Origin: Sulfurimonas sp.
GTDB lineage: Bacteria > Campylobacterota > Campylobacteria > Campylobacterales > Sulfurimonadaceae
DNA length: 64,000 nucleotides
Direction of reading: 5' to 3'
Assembly (NCBI RefSeq): GCF_026991475.1
Contig: NZ_JALXBK010000047.1
Location: forward strand, 97,443 to 161,442
The notes under the pieces are model-generated. The model searched no databases. It was not told the DNA's origin and worked only from the letters and a program-made list of their open reading frames with translations. Positions 41,300 to 52,227 of the stretch are shown here, one piece after another. A program made the translations under genes and the position numbers. Each line of letters opens with the position of its first letter. The stretch's first letter is position 1.

Positions 41300-43107
41300 C
41301 CTAAAACCACTTTGTTTCTACCACTCTTTTTGGCTTCATATAGAGCATTATCAGCACGTTTAAACATACTGTCTTTATCTTCATCATTTTCATGTTCGGT
41401 CACACCAAAACTCATAGTAATAGGCACAATATGCTTCGATTTTTCTACAATTTTTCGTATCTTTTCTGCCAATTTATAGGCATCAATTTTCGTAGTATGA
41501 GGTGCAATAATAACAAACTCTTCTCCACCAATTCTACAGAGGGTATCACTATCTCGTAGTATCTCTGAAATTAGCTCCGTATATTCTATTAAAACTTTAT
41601 CACCAACATCATGTCCATGAATATCATTTACCTGTTTAAAGTGATCTATGTCAAACATAATAATAGAGAGTGGAATATCATACCTACATGCACGAGAAAT
41701 TTCATACTGTATGCGTGATTCATAAAAACGTCTGTTTTTTACTCCAGTCAAAGGGTCTGTTACGCTTCGCTCTTCAAGCTCATGTTTATAAATTTCCTGT
41801 TCAGTAATATCCGATAAAATAATCGCATTTTGCAGAGGTTTTTGAGATATAATAGAAGCTGAAGCGAGAAAATAAAAAATCTCTCCATCTATATCCATCT
41901 TAATCTTATTATTTTCACCTTGATGTTGTAGAAGATAATCTACCCAATTCACTCCATTCATCTCTTTTTGTATATAACCATCTTCTTGAACAAAAAATTC
42001 ACATATACAAGAGTTCTCTTGAAGAAAACTTCTCAAGGTTTTATACTTTTTAAAATAGTGAAAAAATGCATTATTTACATCTGTCATGCTCTCTTTATTA
42101 TTTGTAATTATCATATTTTCAGAGGTATTTATAATACTCCTGTAATATTTTTTCTGTCTTTGGAGTACATAATATATGCCAATATTTCCAACAATAGCAA
42201 TAAAGGTAACAACAATAAAACCAAAAATCAACCATTTTAAAATAAAATCATCTCTATTCTCAGAACTTATATCTTTAAGTTTTTCAAACATAATATATGC
42301 ACCAACAGGATTATGATGATCTGTTATAAGATAAGAGGTAATAAGATAACCATTCTCAATCTTATAAGAGTTGTTAAAATAATCTTGCATATTATGTCTT
42401 GAGAGATACTCAATAAGTTTTTTGTCTGCCATCTTATTTGAAACATAATAATTAGCTATAAATGTTTTATTCCATGGATGCTTGAGTTGTTTTTTAAAAT
42501 ACTCATCCGCTACTACTATGGACTGTACACCCTCTTGTGCTAAGAGCTTTGTAATAGAGTCAAAATGCGATATAACCTCTACCAAACCCATAAATTTACC
42601 ATCAGAAAATATAGGGGCAATGGACTTAAGTGATAGATTAAATGCTCCTGTACTAATTGACATTTGTGGTTTTTTGATTTTAAGTGCACTTCTAATATCT
42701 GCTCTAATTTTACTTAAATCATCTCCATGATTCAAACTCCAACTTCTATAGAGTGAAATTCCCTTAGTGTCAATTACCTGAATCCAAATATTTTTATAAA
42801 ATGTGTTCTCAGAATATTGAGTAATTAAATCATCATAATATGAGGCAGGAATCTCTTTTTTGTTTATATATTTTACAAGCTCTTTGTCATGAGTAGCAAG
42901 TGTTATTGCCAATCCTAAAGTAGATTTTTGCTTTGCCTCAATCATATTTTTCAAACTCGCTCTTAAGGTAAGTGCTTGTTTTTCATAATTATTATGAATA
43001 AAATCCTCTTTTGTAGATTTTAAAAAATACAAATAAGCAAAAATTACAAGTAATGCGAGAAGTATAAACGCAAGACTAGAGATATAAAGACGGCTATTTT
43101 TTATCAT
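41296..43107 (-). CDS. Cache-sensor diguanylate cyclase
   Basis: WIQVIDTKGISLYRSWSLNHGD sensor; SVTDPLTGVKNRRFYES...CRIGGEEFVII. Confidence 0.9.
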   Translation of the reverse strand: MIKNSRLYISSLAFILLALLVIFAYLYFLKSTKEDFIHNNYEKQALTLRASLKNMIEAKQKSTLGLAITLATHDKELVKYINKKEIPASYYDDLITQYSENTFYKNIWIQVIDTKGISLYRSWSLNHGDDLSKIRADIRSALKIKKPQMSISTGAFNLSLKSIAPIFSDGKFMGLVEVISHFDSITKLLAQEGVQSIVVADEYFKKQLKHPWNKTFIANYYVSNKMADKKLIEYLSRHNMQDYFNNSYKIENGYLITSYLITDHHNPVGAYIMFEKLKDISSENRDDFILKWLIFGFIVVTFIAIVGNIGIYYVLQRQKKYYRSIINTSENMIITNNKESMTDVNNAFFHYFKKYKTLRSFLQENSCICEFFVQEDGYIQKEMNGVNWVDYLLQHQGENNKIKMDIDGEIFYFLASASIISQKPLQNAIILSDITEQEIYKHELEERSVTDPLTGVKNRRFYESRIQYEISRACRYDIPLSIIMFDIDHFKQVNDIHGHDVGDKVLIEYTELISEILRDSDTLCRIGGEEFVIIAPHTTKIDAYKLAEKIRKIVEKSKHIVPITMSFGVTEHENDEDKDSMFKRADNALYEAKKSGRNKVVLG

Positions 43108-43652
43108 CTAAAACTCTTTAAGACCTCAACACAGAGTCCCATAGCAGTACTCTCAAAGCCTTTTACCTCTTTGATGTAGCTTTTACAAAAGCCCTCCACC
43201 ATACAAGCTCCAGCTTTTCCTCTCCACTCACCACTCTCTAAATACTCTTCCAAATCTTCTTGATTAAAATCATCAAAAATATAATCGGTCTGGGAGATGT
43301 CAATAATCTTTTTTTGCTTAGATTGATAAATCATACAGGTGATAATACTCGTAATATTTCCACTTTGTGTCATTAAAATATTACGAGCGTCATCTTTGCA
43401 TTTTGCTTTTCGAAGAATGTGACCTTGTGAAGTCACAACAGTATCTGCTACCAACAGTGGATACTCTTCGTATCCAAAAGCTCTCAGATTTGCCTCATAC
43501 TTACCAAGCGTTGCCTGATAAACAAAGTTTTTTGGACTATGGGCAACAATGCTCTCTTCATCAAAATCAACACTCTCTTGAATAAAATCAATACCCGCTG
43601 CGTTTAACAATAGCGCTCGTGTTTGTGATGAAGAACATAATCTAATAGGCAT
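43104..43652 (-). CDS. maf: Maf-family nucleotide pyrophosphatase
   Basis: MPIRLCSSSQTRALLLNAAGIDF, LLVADTVV, GKAGACMVEG. Confidence 0.9.
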   Translation of the reverse strand: MPIRLCSSSQTRALLLNAAGIDFIQESVDFDEESIVAHSPKNFVYQATLGKYEANLRAFGYEEYPLLVADTVVTSQGHILRKAKCKDDARNILMTQSGNITSIITCMIYQSKQKKIIDISQTDYIFDDFNQEDLEEYLESGEWRGKAGACMVEGFCKSYIKEVKGFESTAMGLCVEVLKSFR

Positions 43653-44178
43653 TTCTAAGTGTCACTCCCAAATAAATAGCAACTAAGCCTAATATAATGT
43701 TAAGAGGTACCATATAGTTACCAATAAGCCCAAGACTTTTTTTCGCACCTGCACTGTCACCCTTATCGAGTAATTTTTGGGCTTTGTTACGTAAAAGAAT
43801 CATAAGTGCCAAGTTTCCTGACATAACCATCCAAATAACCTCTTTTGTATGGACAAAGTTATAAATATGCATAGCATAAGCATCAATAACATTGCCATTT
43901 GCATCAACTGCCGCTGCACGAAAACCAAGTCCAACAGACATAATTACAGCAGTAATAATAAGAATAATCACAAAAGGAGAAACAATAATAAAAAGACGCT
44001 TCAAGGCTTGTGAAATTCTCTCTAATCTATGCAGAGGAGACTCTATACTCATAAATGCAGGATGCGCAGCAAATTTCATAGCAATCATACCACCAACCCA
44101 AACAACAGCACTTACAACATGTAAAAATACAATCTGCGTTCGATAGTCTGCAAAAAATTCTACTAAAAACGCTTTCAT
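43642..44178 (-). CDS. CopD-like integral membrane protein
   Basis: Multi-TM; HVVSAVVWVGGMIAMKFAAHPA. Confidence 0.65.
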   Translation of the reverse strand: MKAFLVEFFADYRTQIVFLHVVSAVVWVGGMIAMKFAAHPAFMSIESPLHRLERISQALKRLFIIVSPFVIILIITAVIMSVGLGFRAAAVDANGNVIDAYAMHIYNFVHTKEVIWMVMSGNLALMILLRNKAQKLLDKGDSAGAKKSLGLIGNYMVPLNIILGLVAIYLGVTLRNAY

Positions 44179-46730
44179 TATATAAGAACCTCTTTTATAA
44201 ACGCAAGCGCTGCCTCTTTTGCCTCTGGAAGTTTTGAAGCATCTTTTCCTCCGGCTTGAGCAAAGTCAGGGCGACCACCACCGCCACCGCCTAAAATGGG
44301 AGCAATTTTTTTAATCCAATCACCTGCTTTTGCACCACACCCTTTCACACCAGCAGCAATAAGAACTTTATCTCCTTTTACTTGAAAAAGCATAGCACAA
44401 AGTTTCTCATTTTGATTTTTAAGCTCATCTATTTTCTCTTTAATGTCGCCATTAGGAAACTCTTCAACAACTACTGCCACACCATTAACATCATCTGCTT
44501 TTATCTCAACTTTTGAAGACTCTTGTGCCTCTTTAAGTTCAGTTTTAAGTTCATTAATACCTGATTTAAGTCTATGAATACCTGCTAAAACATCAAGATT
44601 TTTCACTTCACTTTGTGCCTGATGCAGCAGTGCTCTTTGTGCTACAAAATAGTTATAGGCTGCGTTTCCACATACTGCTTCTATTCTTCTTACACCAGCA
44701 CTTACTCCACTCTCTTTTGTAATAATAAAGCTTCCAATATTTGCCGTATTTTCCACATGCACACCACCACAAAACTCTACTGAAGTCTCTGCAAATTTTA
44801 CAACACGCACTTCATCGCCGTACTTCTCGCCAAATTGACTTTTTGCACCAGATTTTTTTGCTTCTTCTATTGGAAGAACCTCTGTTTGAGCAGGAATTGC
44901 ACGCATAATCTCTACATTTACCCGTTTTTCTATCTCGCTAAGTTCTGCTTCACTTAAAGCTTTTGGATGAGAAAAATCAAAACGCAATCTTGTCGCTTCA
45001 ACAAGTGAACCAGCCTGAGAAATGTGCTCTCCAAGTTCATCAAATAAAACAGCATGAAGCAGATGAGTAGCAGAGTGATGTTTTGTAATCTCATTACGAG
45101 AAATATCTACAATAGCATCTACATTTATGCCTACTTTTATGCTTGAAGTTACAGCAATTTTAGAGAGATTTATATCGAAAAATTTTCTTGTATCAAGAAC
45201 CTTTGCACGGCACTGTAACTCTCCAATATCACCACACTGTCCACCACTTTGTGCATAAAAAGGAGTTTTATCAAGCATTACCCAGCCATTTTCTCCAATA
45301 TCTAGCGCATCTACTTTTTTGTAGTTTTCATCTAAAAGTGCCAATACCTTTGCAGCATGCTGTGTTGTCTCATAGCCTACAAATTCATTTGTGCCAAATG
45401 CTTCAAGCAACTCTTTAAAATCACCTTGCACTGCATCATCACCACTACCCTTCCAAGCAGCTTTTGCTCGTGTTTTTTGTGCACTCATAAGCTCTTCAAA
45501 TTTTGCACTGTCAAGACCAAGATTTTTCTCTCGTAACATATCTTCAGTCAAATCAAGTGGAAAACCATAAGTATCGTACAGTTTAAACGCAACCTCTCCT
45601 GAAAAAATCTCTTTTGTATTTTGAAGTTCCATATTAAAAAGTGCAATTCCAGATTCAATAGTTTTGAAAAAACGTGCCTCTTCAAGCTCTATTTGTTCTT
45701 TTACAACATCAGATTTCTGGATTAAGTACTCATACTCACCACCCATAATATCTGTCAATGTATCGACAAGCTTATACATAAAAGGCTTACGAAGACCTAG
45801 CAGATAACCATGACGCACAGCACGGCGAAGGATTCTACGAAGAACATATCCGCGTCCCTCATTAGAGAAGTTTGTCCCTTGAGAGAGAAGAAAAACAGCC
45901 GTTCTTATATGGTCAGCTATAACGCGATAAGATGCGCCGCTCGCATAGACATACTCTCTGCCCACCATATCTTCAACTTTACGGATGATTGGCATAAATA
46001 GAGATGAACCATAGTTTGAGAGTGCGCCCTCTTTAATGGCAACGACTCTCTCTAAGCCCATTCCTGTATCTATGGAAGGTTTTGCTAGAGGAATACGTTC
46101 ACCACCTTTTACTTTCACCTCGTACTGCATAAAGACAAGGTTCCAGATTTCTAAAAATCTATCACCCTCTCCACCCATATAATCTTCAGGACCGCTAAAG
46201 TGCTCTGCACCCTGATCATAAAAAATCTCAGAACATGGTCCGCATGGTCCAGTATCGCCCATTGCCCAAAAGTTATCTTTATCGCCTAGACGCATAATTC
46301 TCTCAGCTGCTATATGCTTTTTCCAAAACATTTCAGCTTCATCATCACTCTCATGAATGGTCACCCAGAGCTTACTCTCATCGAGATGTAAAACTTCGGT
46401 AATAAACTCCCACGCATAAGCTATGGCTTCCTCTTTAAAATAGTCACGAAAACTAAAGTTTCCAAGCATTTCAAAGAAAGTGTGGTGGCGTGCAGTATGC
46501 CCTACATTTTCAAGGTCATTATGCTTCCCTCCTGCACGAATACAAGTTTGACATGAAGTCGCACGAGGATTTTTAGGAGCTGGAATCTCTCCTGTAAAAA
46601 TTGACTTAAACGGAACCATACCCGCATTGTTAAAAAGCAGTGTTGCATCATCTGGAACAAGTGGAGCTGAAGCCACCCTTGTATGATTTTTTGATTCAAA
46701 AAATTTCAGAAATTCTTCTCTAATATCCAT
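44178..46730 (-). CDS. alaS: Alanyl-tRNA synthetase
   Basis: [52 protein letters not shown]. Confidence 0.97.
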   Translation of the reverse strand: MDIREEFLKFFESKNHTRVASAPLVPDDATLLFNNAGMVPFKSIFTGEIPAPKNPRATSCQTCIRAGGKHNDLENVGHTARHHTFFEMLGNFSFRDYFKEEAIAYAWEFITEVLHLDESKLWVTIHESDDEAEMFWKKHIAAERIMRLGDKDNFWAMGDTGPCGPCSEIFYDQGAEHFSGPEDYMGGEGDRFLEIWNLVFMQYEVKVKGGERIPLAKPSIDTGMGLERVVAIKEGALSNYGSSLFMPIIRKVEDMVGREYVYASGASYRVIADHIRTAVFLLSQGTNFSNEGRGYVLRRILRRAVRHGYLLGLRKPFMYKLVDTLTDIMGGEYEYLIQKSDVVKEQIELEEARFFKTIESGIALFNMELQNTKEIFSGEVAFKLYDTYGFPLDLTEDMLREKNLGLDSAKFEELMSAQKTRAKAAWKGSGDDAVQGDFKELLEAFGTNEFVGYETTQHAAKVLALLDENYKKVDALDIGENGWVMLDKTPFYAQSGGQCGDIGELQCRAKVLDTRKFFDINLSKIAVTSSIKVGINVDAIVDISRNEITKHHSATHLLHAVLFDELGEHISQAGSLVEATRLRFDFSHPKALSEAELSEIEKRVNVEIMRAIPAQTEVLPIEEAKKSGAKSQFGEKYGDEVRVVKFAETSVEFCGGVHVENTANIGSFIITKESGVSAGVRRIEAVCGNAAYNYFVAQRALLHQAQSEVKNLDVLAGIHRLKSGINELKTELKEAQESSKVEIKADDVNGVAVVVEEFPNGDIKEKIDELKNQNEKLCAMLFQVKGDKVLIAAGVKGCGAKAGDWIKKIAPILGGGGGGRPDFAQAGGKDASKLPEAKEAALAFIKEVLI

Positions 46731-46847
46731 GTAGTTTTCTCTTTTATAAAATTACGCGATTATATCCAAAATGAGCTAAAGATACGAACTTTTTTCTCTA
46801 GTAAAGATAATTTATGATATTATTGCTTATAAATTTTAAATAGAGAA

Positions 46848-48065
46848 GTGGAGATAATTATGGGTTTTTTTTCAAGTAATAAAGTAGAGTACGATTTTGG
46901 ATTTTTAAATAAAGAGGTTACATCAATCTTAAATGACAAAAAGATAGTCGTCTTTGAAAATGAAAAAAAAGTACTTAATTCTACAGATGTAGAAGAAAAA
47001 ATCAAAACACTTTTCGCCATTAAAAACAGAGAGATGTTCTACTGGGAAGAGTTTAAACGCACTTATCCTGTCGGAATGTTTGCCGTTTTACCTGATAGAA
47101 AATTTGTAGAGTGGAATGATGATTTTAAAAATCTTGTAAAATGGAATGACAGTGATTTAAGAGATGTCAGCGGTGCAGGAAAAGTACTCTGGCCAAGTAA
47201 CCCTAGCGAATGTCAAGTTTGTAAAATTGTTGGACAATTCGATATGAAAGAGAAAAAAGCTGGATATGGCAATGCAAATGTTGAAGATAAAAATGGAAAA
47301 ATCATTCCTGTATTTGTTTATGTAATTCCTGTTTTTATGAGCGGCAAACTCGATAGAACATTTGTTATCATTAGAGATAGACGCGAAGAGATACAAACCA
47401 GAAAAGAATTTTTACAGGAGCAGACTGCACCTATTATTAAAAGACTTGCAAGATTACGCGATAGAGATATTTCAGACCTTATGCATCTTGATGAAAATTC
47501 TGAACTCAAAGCACTTGAAGAGCCTATTAATTCCATCATTAGAACCCTTCAAGGCATAGTGAGCCAAACGCAAACCTCAGCAAATGAAGTCGATGAAGAC
47601 TCTGCAAAAACAAAAGAGGTTGTCAAAAACTCAGTAGAGTGGGCAAGTGGAGAGTTCCAAGCTGCACAAGCAGAGCTTGTAGAAAAAGCAAAATCACTAG
47701 AATCTTCAACAAATGAGATTGAAAATATGGTCGGACTCATCAAAGACATCGCGGACCAAACAAATCTACTTGCACTAAACGCAGCCATAGAAGCTGCACG
47801 TGCGGGTGAGCATGGTCGTGGCTTTGCTGTAGTTGCCGATGAAGTAAGAAAACTAGCAGAGAGAAGCCAGCATGCGACTTCTGAAATTACAGCGACTATT
47901 TCCGTCATTAAAGATGCAACTTTTACCATGGTCTCAGACATCGAACGCTCAAATGACGACGGAGAAAAACTGGTAAATGATCTTTCTCAAATAGATGAAA
48001 ATGTTGACTCCATCGAAGAGCATGTGAATGTACTTAAAAATGCAATCGAAGGTTTTAAACTTTAG
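46848..48065 (+). CDS. Cytosolic PAS-containing methyl-accepting chemotaxis protein
   Basis: [40 protein letters not shown]; no TM segment; PAS-like N-terminal half with CQVC. Confidence 0.9.
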   Translation: MEIIMGFFSSNKVEYDFGFLNKEVTSILNDKKIVVFENEKKVLNSTDVEEKIKTLFAIKNREMFYWEEFKRTYPVGMFAVLPDRKFVEWNDDFKNLVKWNDSDLRDVSGAGKVLWPSNPSECQVCKIVGQFDMKEKKAGYGNANVEDKNGKIIPVFVYVIPVFMSGKLDRTFVIIRDRREEIQTRKEFLQEQTAPIIKRLARLRDRDISDLMHLDENSELKALEEPINSIIRTLQGIVSQTQTSANEVDEDSAKTKEVVKNSVEWASGEFQAAQAELVEKAKSLESSTNEIENMVGLIKDIADQTNLLALNAAIEAARAGEHGRGFAVVADEVRKLAERSQHATSEITATISVIKDATFTMVSDIERSNDDGEKLVNDLSQIDENVDSIEEHVNVLKNAIEGFKL

Positions 48066-48144
48066 CATATATTTAGCAAAATAAACTAAACTTATTTTAA
48101 ATATAAAAGAATATAATTTTTTTAGATTAATTAGAGGGTATATT

Positions 48145-48516
48145 ATGCAATTTTTAGATGAAGATATTTATGATGCTGTAGAGAATTACATTCCAAAAGT
48201 AAGTGAGTATGTAAATTCTCACGGCGGAGGGATTGAACTTTTAGGGGCAAAAGATGGTGTTGTTTACATCACTCTTACAGGTGCTTGTGGTGGTTGTTCT
48301 ATGAGTTTAATGACTACAAAAATGGTTGTGCAAAAAAAACTACGTGAGCTTATTCACCCAGAACTTCAAGTTGTTAATGTCGATGGAACTCCTGAGAATG
48401 TTATGCCGCAGGATGCCTACACAGGAAAAACAACTACAAATGAAGAAAAAGATGAAACTGCTCATGAAGAAAAACATGGCATGCTAGATAACATAAAACA
48501 CATAGTAGGTCTTTAA
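48145..48516 (+). CDS. NifU-like C-terminal domain Fe-S scaffold protein
   Basis: GGGIELLGAKDGVVYITLTGACGGCSMSLMTTK. Confidence 0.85.
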   Translation: MQFLDEDIYDAVENYIPKVSEYVNSHGGGIELLGAKDGVVYITLTGACGGCSMSLMTTKMVVQKKLRELIHPELQVVNVDGTPENVMPQDAYTGKTTTNEEKDETAHEEKHGMLDNIKHIVGL

Positions 48517-48517
48517 G

Positions 48518-49114
48518 ATGCTTGTTGATTATGCAAACAAAGAGCTCACACAAAAGTACCAACTTATGGCTCAGACCATTATTCCAAGACCTATTGCCTG
48601 GATAGTCACTCAAAATGAAGAGGGGCTTCTTAACATTGCACCTTTTAGCTACTTTATGGGGTTAAGTTCTGAACCTGCCACTATGATGGTAAGCATTGGG
48701 CATAAAAGTGATGGCAGCCAAAAAGACACACTTAAAAACCTGCGTGAAACAAAAAAATGTACCATTTGTATGGTTGATGAGGCACATCTTGAAGCGATGC
48801 ACTTTAGCTCTAAAGAGCTTGGGGCAAATGAGAGTGAAGCCACTGCGTTTAACATTGAGACAAAAGAGGTTGTAGAGGGTTTTCCTCCTATGGTTGCAGG
48901 TGTTCCTAGTGCATTTTTTTGTGAATTTTATCAAGAGATAGAGTTAAAAAGTTCAAAAACTATTCCTCTCGTTGTCGAGATAAAAGCACAATTTATTGAT
49001 GATAAAATCATAAGTGATAAAGAGAGAATTACACTTGATTATGCACCTCTTGCACGAGTTGGAAAAAGCTATGCCCTTCTTAGTAAAAACATTACACCAC
49101 CAACTATAAAATAG
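48518..49114 (+). CDS. Flavin reductase-like domain protein
   Basis: TIIPRPIAWIVTQNEEGLLNIAPFSYF. Confidence 0.85.
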   Translation: MLVDYANKELTQKYQLMAQTIIPRPIAWIVTQNEEGLLNIAPFSYFMGLSSEPATMMVSIGHKSDGSQKDTLKNLRETKKCTICMVDEAHLEAMHFSSKELGANESEATAFNIETKEVVEGFPPMVAGVPSAFFCEFYQEIELKSSKTIPLVVEIKAQFIDDKIISDKERITLDYAPLARVGKSYALLSKNITPPTIK

Positions 49115-49123
49115 TAATCATAA

Positions 49124-49861
49124 ATGCATGATTATATACTCTACTCACTTATAACACTTGTTCTCTCTGTCATATTTTCTATGGGCGGAGCAGGAGCAGG
49201 AATAGCTCTTATTCCTATTCTCAGTTTTTTAGGATTTGATTTCAATGTTGCTAAAGCAGTTGGTCTTTTTGCGGGAGCTTCCACAACTATAACTTCAAGC
49301 ATTATGAACATCAAAAGAAAAGTAGTTGATTACAAGTTTGTATTTCCTCTTGCTGTTGCAATGCTTATTTTTGCACCACTTGGTGCATATGCCAGTAGTT
49401 TTATAGATGAAAAAATTGTAAAATTTCTCTTTATGCTTATGCTTTTTTACTCTGCAACTATGATGATGTTTGGCAAGAAAAAAGCTCTTTTTAATGCAGA
49501 ATCAATATATATGCTTTTTATAGTAGGCAGTAGCATAGGGTTTTTATCTGGACTTTTAGGAGTAGGAGGTGGGAACATACTTATACCTCTTTTGTTACTT
49601 ATAGGGTACGAGCCTAAAAAAGTAGCGGTTGCTGTCAGTTTTGTCGTTCCATTCTCTGCACTTAGTTCCTTTTTTACCTATGCTTCTTATGTTCCCCTTG
49701 ACTGGGTAATGCTTCTTGTTGTTGCACTCTCAGCCATAGTTGGTGGCTACATCGGAAACTATATGATGCACTTCAAACTCAAACAGAGTCATATTAAAAA
49801 AGTTATGGCGCTGCTTTTATATCTATTAGCACTCAAGTTACTTTGGCATTTTATCGCATAA
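49124..49861 (+). CDS. TauE/SafE-family sulfite exporter-like permease
   Basis: Multi-TM; SGLLGVGGGNILIPLLLL. Confidence 0.85.
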   Translation: MHDYILYSLITLVLSVIFSMGGAGAGIALIPILSFLGFDFNVAKAVGLFAGASTTITSSIMNIKRKVVDYKFVFPLAVAMLIFAPLGAYASSFIDEKIVKFLFMLMLFYSATMMMFGKKKALFNAESIYMLFIVGSSIGFLSGLLGVGGGNILIPLLLLIGYEPKKVAVAVSFVVPFSALSSFFTYASYVPLDWVMLLVVALSAIVGGYIGNYMMHFKLKQSHIKKVMALLLYLLALKLLWHFIA

Positions 49862-49870
49862 GGAAAATTT

Positions 49871-50395
49871 ATGAAAATCAATACCACTCCCTCTGTAGTC
49901 GTACGAATAGTTTTATGGCTCTTTATGCTAATAGGCGGTGCTTTGTATACATATAGCATTGACAAGAATGACCTCCTTTTTCACTCGCCACTCTTTCATC
50001 TACTCTCAGCACTCATCGGTCTTTTTATACTGCGTTTAGCCTTTCGCGCAGCAGCCAATGGCGGTAAAGAGTTAGCAAAAGGAAGAGGTGAAAATATGCC
50101 GCGTTTAGAGACAAACAAGCTTGTTACATCTGGCATCTACAAATGTATGCGCCACCCTATGCTCTTTGGTCTCACACTCCTACCCCTTGGTTGGGCACTG
50201 CTTTTAGGTCTGCCAACTTTCATTACCATAATTGCTCCATTAGAGATGCTCTTCATTGTTTTTATGATAACAGTCTTTGAAGAGATGGAAGTCAAAAGAA
50301 AGTTTGGTAATGAGTACAAAATATATGCGCAAAGAGTCCCGATGGTCTCTTTTAAACGCAGTTGTCTTAAAAGACTTTTTAAGAGAAGAGCATGA
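49871..50395 (+). CDS. Isoprenylcysteine carboxyl methyltransferase-like / NnrU-type membrane protein
   Basis: TSGIYKCMRHPMLFGLTLLPLGWALLLG, VFEEMEVKRKFGNEYKIYAQRVP. Confidence 0.75.
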   Translation: MKINTTPSVVVRIVLWLFMLIGGALYTYSIDKNDLLFHSPLFHLLSALIGLFILRLAFRAAANGGKELAKGRGENMPRLETNKLVTSGIYKCMRHPMLFGLTLLPLGWALLLGLPTFITIIAPLEMLFIVFMITVFEEMEVKRKFGNEYKIYAQRVPMVSFKRSCLKRLFKRRA

Positions 50396-52227
50396 AACTA
50401 ATATTTACAATATGGATTTTACTCTTTACACAACTTAGTGCAGCAGATATAAACGCAACACTGATTAATGCAAATAAAAATGTATATGTAAACTTACTTA
50501 AAACATTAAATAAATCAGCAACGAAAAAAAATGAGCAGACGCTTTTACAAGTTGCACTACTAGAAAGACTGATTTCATCTCCTAAACCGTTAAAGCAAGC
50601 TCAATCACATCTGAGTGTTCCAAAAACAGCAAAAGATGCGCAAAAAGTTCTTTTTCAATGGTTCAATCTTCTTGATAAAATTGCTACACTACAAACAAAG
50701 CAAAAATCTTTACAAAGTAAAAAAGCAACTCTACAAGATGAAATAACAAACGCATTACAAACAGATCCACTACTCTCTACATATCAACTACAATATGTAC
50801 TTTACCAAAAAAAAATATCTTTTCTCAAAAAAGAGCTGACTCTTTTAAATAAAAGAAGAGAAGCAATAGAAAAAATAGTTATAAATATTCCAAAGATAGT
50901 GCTTTTAAAACAAGAAACGCTAAAAAAGCAAGAAGAAAAATATTTACAACAACTCATCTATGAAAATAAAAAATTCAAAGAGTTACAAATAAAAAAAGAG
51001 CGTATAGAGCTTTTAGAAAATCCTAGAGAGCTCACAAGAGTAGAAAAAAACATCACAGCAGAAGGGGTAAAACAGCAACAAATATCGCAACAGCTCATCG
51101 CAACAGATTTTTTGATTTTTTGTAATGAGTTACAACAGAAGAAACACACTGCTTTTACATATAAACAAAAAATTATGCAACTAGAAAAAGACAACATTAA
51201 AAGTGCTGCATTAGATAATCTTTTAAGCACTATGGAGCAAAAATATCTAGGTATTATATATACTATTGGCGGAGCAACTGAACAGACAGTAAAAAACTCA
51301 GCAGAATCCATCTGGAATTTACTTGCTAATCCACTCTTTCACATCAATGAGACTCCTATTAGTATTTTAAAATTAATTTGGGTTGTCTTTATTTTACTGT
51401 TTGGCTTTATTTTTGGTGCTCTTTTTAAAAGAAAAGTCTTAAAAGAAAAAAATAGTGATGATGATGCAGAAGCCACAGAACAATCTTCTCGTTCAGCACG
51501 AATGATTATTTCAAATATTGGCTATTACATCATTATAATCATTGCATTTTTCAGTTCACTGAAAGTGGTTGGAATTAACCTCTCATCTCTTGCAGTAGTA
51601 GCTGGTGCACTCTCTGTTGGAATAGGTTTTGGACTACAAAACATTGTCTCAAATTTTGTTTCAGGTCTTATTTTAATGTTTGAGAGAAGTGTCAAAATTG
51701 GAGACTATATACAAATTAATGATGATTTAAGAGGACGAGTGACAGACATAAGAATGCGCTCAACCACCATAAAAACAAATGCAAATATTGATGTCATTAT
51801 TCCAAATCAAAACTTCATCCAAAACAATGTCATTAACTGGACAATGACAGATAATATTAAACGATTTGAAATCCCTTTTGGAGTAAAATATGGGACAAAC
51901 CCTCAAGAGGTCATTGATGTACTACTTAAAGCTGTAAAAGAGAGTGACTTTAAAGATATTTATAATTCTCGTACACACTTTACAAGAGTTCTTATGACAG
52001 AGATGGGAGATAGTAGCATCAACTTTAATCTCTTTGTATGGATAAAGGGGAGAGAGATTCTCTACCCAAAACGAACTACATCAAGATTTTTGATTCTAAT
52101 CTATGATGCGCTCAATGAGCATAACATTGAAATACCATTTCCACAGGTTGATTTACATGTACGCTCCATTGAAGCTGCACTACCAATCATAAATACAGAT
52201 AAAATCCAAGAACAAGGAAAAAATTGA
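50392..52227 (+). CDS. Mechanosensitive ion channel (MscS family) with long coiled-coil N-terminus
   Basis: GALSVGIGFGLQNIVSNFVSGLILMFERSVKIGDYI. Confidence 0.9.
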   Translation: MKLIFTIWILLFTQLSAADINATLINANKNVYVNLLKTLNKSATKKNEQTLLQVALLERLISSPKPLKQAQSHLSVPKTAKDAQKVLFQWFNLLDKIATLQTKQKSLQSKKATLQDEITNALQTDPLLSTYQLQYVLYQKKISFLKKELTLLNKRREAIEKIVINIPKIVLLKQETLKKQEEKYLQQLIYENKKFKELQIKKERIELLENPRELTRVEKNITAEGVKQQQISQQLIATDFLIFCNELQQKKHTAFTYKQKIMQLEKDNIKSAALDNLLSTMEQKYLGIIYTIGGATEQTVKNSAESIWNLLANPLFHINETPISILKLIWVVFILLFGFIFGALFKRKVLKEKNSDDDAEATEQSSRSARMIISNIGYYIIIIIAFFSSLKVVGINLSSLAVVAGALSVGIGFGLQNIVSNFVSGLILMFERSVKIGDYIQINDDLRGRVTDIRMRSTTIKTNANIDVIIPNQNFIQNNVINWTMTDNIKRFEIPFGVKYGTNPQEVIDVLLKAVKESDFKDIYNSRTHFTRVLMTEMGDSSINFNLFVWIKGREILYPKRTTSRFLILIYDALNEHNIEIPFPQVDLHVRSIEAALPIINTDKIQEQGKN

